Part shown: piece by piece, positions 58,226-64,000 of the stretch
Position numbering within the stretch: the first letter of the stretch is position 1
Layout: each line of letters begins with the position of its first letter
Source: Spinacia oleracea
Taxonomy: Eukaryota > Streptophyta > Magnoliopsida > Caryophyllales > Amaranthaceae
Reading direction: 5' to 3'
Length of the DNA: 64,000 bases
NCBI RefSeq assembly: GCF_020520425.1
Contig: NC_079489.1
Location: 19,802,001 to 19,866,000, forward strand
Made by a program: the position numbers and the translations under genes
The notes under the pieces: model-generated
Databases searched by the model: none
Told to the model about the DNA's origin: nothing
Seen by the model: the letters and a program-made list of their open reading frames with translations, nothing else

Positions 58226-60918
58226 CTAAGACACAGTGCTGGATGGAATTGTTTCGTCAATGTTCTCGATATCTTTGAAAAAGGGTGGCTTTGCCGCACC
58301 ATAGTAAAAGAACGCCATCATCTTAGATAATTCATCTGCTGGCCTTGTAGCTGTGAAACCCACAATAAGTTAGAACAGTCACCGACATGGGAAGGGGTAG
58401 GAAATTGCAACAAAAATAAACATGTTCGGAAAAATGAGAGAAGGATGATAACCTTTCTCGCGATAAAATATCTTCCCAGCTTTTGTGAAGATGAGCTCTG
58501 GGAAAATGGTGACCTTTAAAGCAGAGACCAAATCACAATCAACAACTGCATCTATAGCAACACACTGGAATTTGTAAAAAAAAAAGTTGTCAGATTTGCA
58601 GTAGATAAATCATATAGAGTACTTCATATTACATATAAAGACATATGAGGCAGAGGACTAACCCTAGGCGATGGTAACCTGCAGTTCCATATTATATTCA
58701 CAGCTCTCTCCAACTCATCTCGACATTGTTCATTTTCTTTTGGTCTGCAAACATATACATATTCAGATAAAGGGGAGCCAAGTGCGATTTAGGTCTATCC
58801 AGTTAACAAAGCTGAATTTGAGGTGAAGTATGAATGAATATGAGAAAACGAGGAGACGGAAATAGCACTGTATTTACGCATAGATAAAGAGATGATATCT
58901 AAAAATGATACTATATATTTCTTTTTAGGTCTGATATATCACACAACATAGCCAGAAAAATGACCAAAATCTATAAAGACAGGGTTTGAAAGTTAAATTC
59001 TCTTCCCGTTGAAAAAAGGTTACATCAATTTCGCCTTAAAATATGAGTATCCATATACATGACTGATAGGAAACCATAGTAACAACTAAACTTTTCAAAC
59101 CATTATCACAAAAACAGGCAAAAAAATAGAGCCATGATAAATACACAGCTGATTCTCTATTTGCAAACAAGAAGAATTAAGAGGGGCTGGTGAACAAAAA
59201 CTATACAAGGGAATGTACTGACATACAAGAGAAACGTTTCTGCAACATTATCATTACTAAAAGCAATGAGAACTGACAAGAAATACTTCCTCCGTCTTTT
59301 AATACTCGCAACGTTTGTAAGTTTCACGCATGCCAATGCACAACTTTGATCATTTATATCTTAAATTCTCTTTATGCAAAAATTATAAAAAGTTGATATT
59401 TTGATAATACTCATTGAGACAAATCTAACAAGATCTCACATGACTATGTTTTATCTTATATAAAAAATACTACGAATAGTCAAAGTAGATTATATGAATA
59501 GTGGCAAAAGTCCAAACGTTGCGAGTATTAAAAGACGGAGGAAGTATAATTTTGTACATATACTATAAAGTACTAAGAAATAGTCACAAAACTCCGGGGA
59601 AAAGACTATTTGCTTCTTGAATGGAAAGACACTTTGAGATACCTACCCCCTATATATCATAGGACAGTGATGATTAATTGTGGCAGATGATAAAACAAAG
59701 TTGGGCTCAACATTATTCAAAGTCCTAACTAACTGAATATTTCTAAGTTCAGCACTCGATACAATCTATATATAAGCTGTTTAGCGCTGGAAATGGTAAG
59801 TAACATTTTATCAGGGGCACAAGAGATTTATAGATTCAATTAAGTTTGTCTCAATATAGAATTGTCACCAGTAGATCAGTAATTGGTAACTTTTGTAAAC
59901 CTCGGGTACACCAGGTGTATAATTAAAACCACGTTAGTAATTTGTGAATTTTTGAAAACCTTGTCTGGTGAAGGTTCTCTGAGAGAAATCCTAACTGGAA
60001 AACTGCATTACACGTTATGAAATACGAAGTATTGTTCAACATATTATCTCAATTCACCACATATGTTCTTCTATTATTTGTTCAGCCATTGAGAATCATA
60101 TAACCCTCTCGAATCTGAACAAAATAAAGACACCAAACGACATTCCACAGTTTGATAAGAGAGATGGGGAAGTAACCTTTTATAGCGGTTGTGCACTAAA
60201 ATAATTAGAGGACTGATATCCTTGAACACTGTCTCCTCCCATTCTGCAGAGGTAATATCTTTAATTGGACGAATATAATCATCATCCTGCCACACTATCT
60301 CCTTATCACTATCATAATCATCATCATCATCGTCATCTTTCTTCACATTCTTGATACTGATCTTATTAAAGAACTGATCCAAACCAAAACCCCTTCCATC
60401 AGCATCCTCAGGCCAATCAGGATCTTCTTCCTCCACAACAAGAGGGTACTCAGCTAAAAGCCTCTCCATTTTCTTCCTCTTCTCCTCGGGATCAAGCTCC
60501 TCTTCAACATCGGGGTACTTGTCAATCACATCCCAAATCTGTTTTCTCCACTCGCGCCTCTCATCTTCATCCATGAGACCATCCTCATCACCATACTTCC
60601 TTTTGCCTGTGTTTCTACCAATTCCACATCTCCATCTTCTGAAATCACAATGCTGATTTTTCTAATAAGCATGGTAACTATAATAAATACTCCAAACTCA
60701 ATCACACAATATCATAACACAGCACGAAAACAAACCGGTAAAGAAAGTGTCAGGAGGTTCCATGAAGAAAGGCAAAAACTCCCCTCCCTTCTCAAAAGTG
60801 GCACAAGGGTTCTCTTTGATTGTGAGCTAGATATATGACCGCCAGAAATCGACACCTTCAAGCTAGATTCTACTATCAAGGATGAGCACTGAAATCTTCC
60901 AGCATATTGCAAATTCAT
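58226..60918 (-). CDS. MRL7/MRL7L-type chloroplast thioredoxin-like fold protein, five coding exons
   Basis: Coding exons on the minus strand are 60736-60918, 60177-60661, 58663-58744, 58453-58564 and 58226-58350. All introns are GT-AG and phases agree, giving 328 residues plus stop. The start is ATG at 60918 (MNLQYAGRFQCSS), and the Ser-rich, acid-poor first 60 residues look like a transit peptide. A charged region with GLMDEDERREWRK and an Asp run (about residues 155-170) follows. The C-terminal half is a thioredoxin-like fold (DISPLIILVHNRYKRPKEN, NIIWNCRLPSPRCVAIDAVV, FPELIFTKAGK) with no CxxC at the active-site position, as known for this family. MRL7 and MRL7L (also named SVR4/ECB1/RCB and SVR4L/NCP) support assembly of the plastid-encoded RNA polymerase and chloroplast development. 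Which of the two this is cannot be settled here; MRL7L is slightly favoured by the N-terminus. Confidence 0.88.
59286..59544. mobile_element. Intact Stowaway MITE in an intron of the MRL7-like gene
   Basis: The tips CTTCCTCCGTCTTTTAATAC and its complement at 59525-59544 are perfect inverted repeats that extend to about 32 bases (through CGCAACGTTTG). TA lies on both sides (59284-59285, 59545-59546). It sits in the 1.43-kb intron between exons 2 and 3. Confidence 0.92.
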
Positions 60919-61300
60919 CTCTACTACAGCCACTTAACGGCAATGAACACAAATTAAACAAACCCCGTCAAGAAAAACTCATCAAGCATATTATATGCAT
61001 GATTATTAAAATAGAAATGCCATAAATAAAATTACAGCAATGCATTCATAAACCCTATCAACTTTTCCACAATTTTTCTCCTAATTGGATTATGCAATTA
61101 AGAGCACAACAAGCAAAACTAAAATTAAGATTGAAAATAATTAAGTGAAAACTGAAATTGGATTGTGAAATTAACCTGGCTTTTTGCTGGGATATTCTGG
61201 GCAGGAGCCTGCTTGGAGCTCTGGATAATGCATAAACTTCGTACTCCGTATTTGTTAACAGCGTTTCCAACTATAACCAGAGTGTTGAGCCTCATTAGAG
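60919..61300 (-). promoter_or_regulatory. 5' UTR with probable leader intron of the MRL7-like gene
   Basis: On the minus strand CAAAAAGCCAG|GTTAAT at about 61173 looks like a splice donor, and CTGTAG|TAGAG at about 60925 like the acceptor just before the ATG. The preceding leader (about 61174-61290) contains a short upstream frame starting MHYPEL. No TATA box was assigned. Confidence 0.45.
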
Positions 61301-62133
61301 GTTTGACTACGCGAATACGGGATGGGATATGTTCTCTTGACCTTTTTCTTATTACTTGTTAAATCAGCTTAAATAAGCTTACACTGTCGGTAAAGGTAAA
61401 AGTTCTTCACAAAATATTCAGATTAGACTAGAATAGCACGGATTAGAAATTGAAAAAATCAGATCGGACTACATGAAGAGAACACACTTTCAATATAAGT
61501 GTTTGTTAATTAGAGGTTGTAAGAAAAGTTTGACCAGTACAAGAATTTAGGCAAATAAATTAACTTTAAATTTTAGGGTAATGAATAAGCATTTAACTTA
61601 TTTCTTAAATTAGATTTTGTTTAGAAATGTATGACAAAATCACGCATCAATCGGTATTGTTAATAAAAAATTTAGTACAAGTAAATTTCATTTGTAGCCT
61701 CTTATGCACTTCACATTTTCGTATATCATTTTTCGGTTATTGTGGGTACTTGATAGTAAAATATACACTACGTTTATTTTTTGTAGTTAATGCCCTAATG
61801 GGAAGTGAATCTAGCTTCTTGAAGATGTGAGTGCGAGTTTGTTTTATAAAATAGTGAGTTTTATGCTTGTTGTGCAAGTGTTGTAAAAGCGTATGGAACC
61901 ACTTTAATAAGAAAAAATGGTGCAAATAAATCTCAACTTTATGAGCATAAAGTAAAATAAAGGCAACCCAAGTAGAATACAAATTACAACTAAAATAAAT
62001 TCAAATTTGTTCTAATAAGTTCGAGCTCAAATATACGTACTAAACTCAACTAAACTACTTATTGAAAGATTCACGCACATATATTAACATTACACCATAT
62101 TTTCCGGGAAGAGCGGGAGTGATTAACTGTATC
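61301..62133. other. Intergenic DNA, no gene
   Basis: AT-rich with no supported frame. It is the upstream region of the MRL7-like gene and carries no recognised element. Confidence 0.5.
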
Positions 62134-62148
62134 TTGGGTACGGACCAG

Positions 62149-62503
62149 ATTTTGGTGGGCTCAATCCCAATTCAGATAAGGCAAGATGGAGTTGGTTCCT
62201 CTTCTTCAAATGCTCAGACTGCAACGGATGCCCAAGGACGAGGCAAGGATAAAGGAAAGGGAATTATGCAGGAAAAATAAGTTAGTTAATAGTATCTCTC
62301 TTCACCTAGCTGGATTAATATGTGATTCTGTAATATATAGTTTAAAGAAACTAGGTGAAGTTTTTGATAGTGCTTTTGGATGGTTTAACAGTAGAAGTAA
62401 GCGTAGCTTTTGGGCCGATGGTTTTTGGATTATGGCCAAGGTAATTTGTAAGGGTGACACCGTTTAATCTAATATAATTCTCCGTTGTGTGTGTTAAAAA
62501 AAA
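62149..62503 (+). pseudogene. 5'-truncated, poly(A)-tailed retrocopy of an mRNA
   Basis: The insert is flanked by 15-bp direct repeats TTGGGTACGGACCAG (62134-62148 and 62504-62518) and ends in an A run (about 62496-62503), the signature of LINE-mediated reverse transcription. The plus frame entering from the left reads SIPIQIRQDGVG, then SSSSNAQTATDAQGRGKDKG, and stops at 62278-62280. The remaining ~220 bases look like a 3' UTR. The parent gene is not recognised; the Gly/Lys-rich end suggests a nucleic-acid-binding or nuclear protein, which is a guess. Confidence 0.75.
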
Positions 62504-62518
62504 TTGGGTACGGACCAG

Positions 62519-62817
62519 CTCACAGTAAAAAAAAATTACCATAAGACGAAGATAGCCATATCCCAGCAACATTCTGCACTTCCTCTCAATCTACAATTGG
62601 CAAGGATCACTGATGAAATACTGTAGACACTCTGTTTACATCCAAACTGTGGCTGAATTAATGAAGCGTAGATGCTCAGCAAACAGAGTTAATTTTTTAA
62701 ACAAATTACTGCAGACTCAGAGCCTAAAATCAAACTGTGGTTGTATTTACAAGTGAGAAAGAAAACAAATGACCATTGGAATTTAACATATGACAGGAAA
62801 TTAATCTGGTATCAACA
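62519..62817. other. Short intergenic/3' flank, nothing recognised
   Basis: No frame or repeat of note. It probably includes the 3' UTR of the minus-strand gene that follows. Confidence 0.4.
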
Positions 62818-64000
62818 CTATTCACCGGTAAGGTAGAATGATGGAAGCAGCCAAGAAAAGAAACCCAGCTTTGTCTCTCCCTTTGCGCGTCTGTAAGAAT
62901 AATCTGCCAACATGTTCCAAAGGTCTCCAACGGTCCAATTATGGGACATAATCCAACTACGTACCTGCACCGAATTCCCAAGCGAATCGGAAATGAGCAT
63001 GTAAACTGTTTAGTAATATTCAAATGTCTATACGAGCTCATAACGATTCAGATATAAGTGGAAAACCATTGATTATAGGATCTTGTAAATCAGTTTCAAA
63101 ATTAGAGAAGCTAATGGAGTGGAGTGGAGTGGAGTGGAATGGAATGATTTCCTTCAAAAAATATAAGAAAGAAAGTACCTGATCCAAATTTCGCAAAGCC
63201 TCCATTTCAAATGTGTAATATAAAACAAAAGGTCTTAAGGCCTGAGAAGGTTAAACGAAAACATTAGATATGCTTGACGTTGGAGAGAACCCAAACAAGG
63301 AAAACACATTCCCTCACACACTTCCAAGTTCCTTTACAAACTCAGACAATAAACTAATGCAAGAAACAAAAAGAACAAAAGTTGGCAATGTTTGAAAAGT
63401 AAGTTATTTGAAATTACTCTTTGCATCTTATCAGTAGTCTGAAGCTTAGCTTAAGTGCTTAACAGAATTTTTCTTGAAACAATAAGTATAATCTGAGGAA
63501 AAACTAGTACGACAGGCTTCTGAAAGTCACAGAGAATATTGGTTCTGATAAAAGAGCAGTGAAGAAAGAGGGCCTAAATGGCAGAAACCAAAGAAAGCCA
63601 AATTGTATCGATCAAAACTAGCAGGACTATGATTATAGAAAGTAAATGTCAAAACGGATGAATGGAGATATCAGATAGAATAGAAACAGCAGACCAGAAA
63701 AAAGACACCTCTACAATTTCAAACAGTAAAAAAATAAAAACAAAATCAATGTGGACCAAAAAACGAAACAGAGAGAAAGCAGGCCCTTTGAGATAACAGG
63801 AATTAGGCCAATATTAAACTGTAAATACAGAAAGATTTGGGAAGCTGAAGGTTGCATAACCATATACGGTAGAGGATTTACACAAATTTCTCAAAGTTAA
63901 ACGATTACAATTGGTGGTTACCCTAACTTAATGAAGCGTTGTTACGGGTAATTCATGAGAAGTTGAGAACTACCTTTCTCGAGATGTATAGCACCAAAAA
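62818..64000 (-). CDS. 3' end of an unidentified minus-strand gene, running off the window
   Basis: The last exon candidate is 62818-62964 on the minus strand (VRSWIMSHNWTVGDLWNMLA ... GFFSWLLPSFYLTGE, stop TAG), preceded by a GGTGCAG acceptor. A partial exon at 63974-64000 ends AGAAAG|GTAGTT and is in compatible phase, giving an intron of about 1 kb. Alternatively the frame continues upstream of 62964, since CAG|GTACGT could also serve as a donor. The product is not recognised; the tail is rich in Trp, Phe and Tyr. Confidence 0.4.
63112..63146 (+). repeat. GGAGT/GGAAT microsatellite
   Basis: Five tandem GGAGT-type units followed by GGAAT units, inside the presumed intron of the minus-strand gene. 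Confidence 0.85.

Noticed and set aside
1-64000. CRISPR arrays, operons, riboswitches, rRNA or complete tRNA genes
   Set aside because: None seen; the window is plant nuclear DNA and its repeats are transposon termini, tandem arrays and LTRs.

Overview
The window is plant nuclear DNA: AT-rich, with split genes, plant-type LTR retrotransposons, Stowaway and Tourist-like elements, Helitrons and CACTA elements. The style of the repeats would fit a Caryophyllales genome, but that is only an impression. Almost everything from 1 to 55.5 kb is nested transposable-element DNA. Only three stretches look like host genes: a small conserved gene at 11.8 kb (+), a chloroplast-biogenesis thioredoxin-like gene (MRL7/MRL7L type) at 58.2-60.9 kb (-), and the end of an unidentified gene running off the right edge (-).

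Layout. 0.7-2.2 kb: a PIF/Harbinger-like element with a GATC-rich tandem array and a nested Stowaway. 2.26-2.66 kb: a short Helitron. 2.7-7.06 kb: an old minus-strand Ty1-copia element; its right LTR is split by a solo LTR, a hAT-like element and a Helitron, each readable because the left LTR preserves the uninterrupted sequence. 7.66-8.23 kb: another hAT-like element. 11.8-12.2 kb: the small host gene. 13.3-15.9 kb: a decayed transposase-like remnant and a partial LTR.

15.9-44.8 kb: a plant-mobile-domain (PMD) gene on the minus strand, cut in two by a Tat-type Ty3-gypsy element (16506-43234). That element has a broken gag-protease, no reverse transcriptase or integrase, and a six-exon antisense gene that was an open 772-codon frame until a 2.4-kb solo LTR landed in it. 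Its 3' LTR was then hit by a 17.0-kb CACTA element (25971-42983, TSD CTA). The CACTA element has no recognisable CACTA transposase. It carries intron-containing pieces of an NSUN2/TRM4 RNA methyltransferase gene, an LRR receptor-kinase fragment, and a Helitron with an RPA-like 5' gene piece and a spliced Rep/helicase frame that is open over 1337 codons. Within the Helitron sits a 2.7-kb block made of a short GTTACTATATG-type motif, bounded by hairpins.

45.95-55.50 kb: a complete Ty1-copia element (TSD ACTCT, two 1.04-kb LTRs) with a nearly intact polyprotein. 55.5-61.3 kb: the MRL7/MRL7L-like gene, preceded in window coordinates by an orphan promoter/first exon and by a decayed duplicate of the gene's own 3' end. 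62.15-62.50 kb: a 5'-truncated, poly(A)-tailed retrocopy with 15-bp target duplications. The relative order of insertions can be read directly from which element interrupts which.
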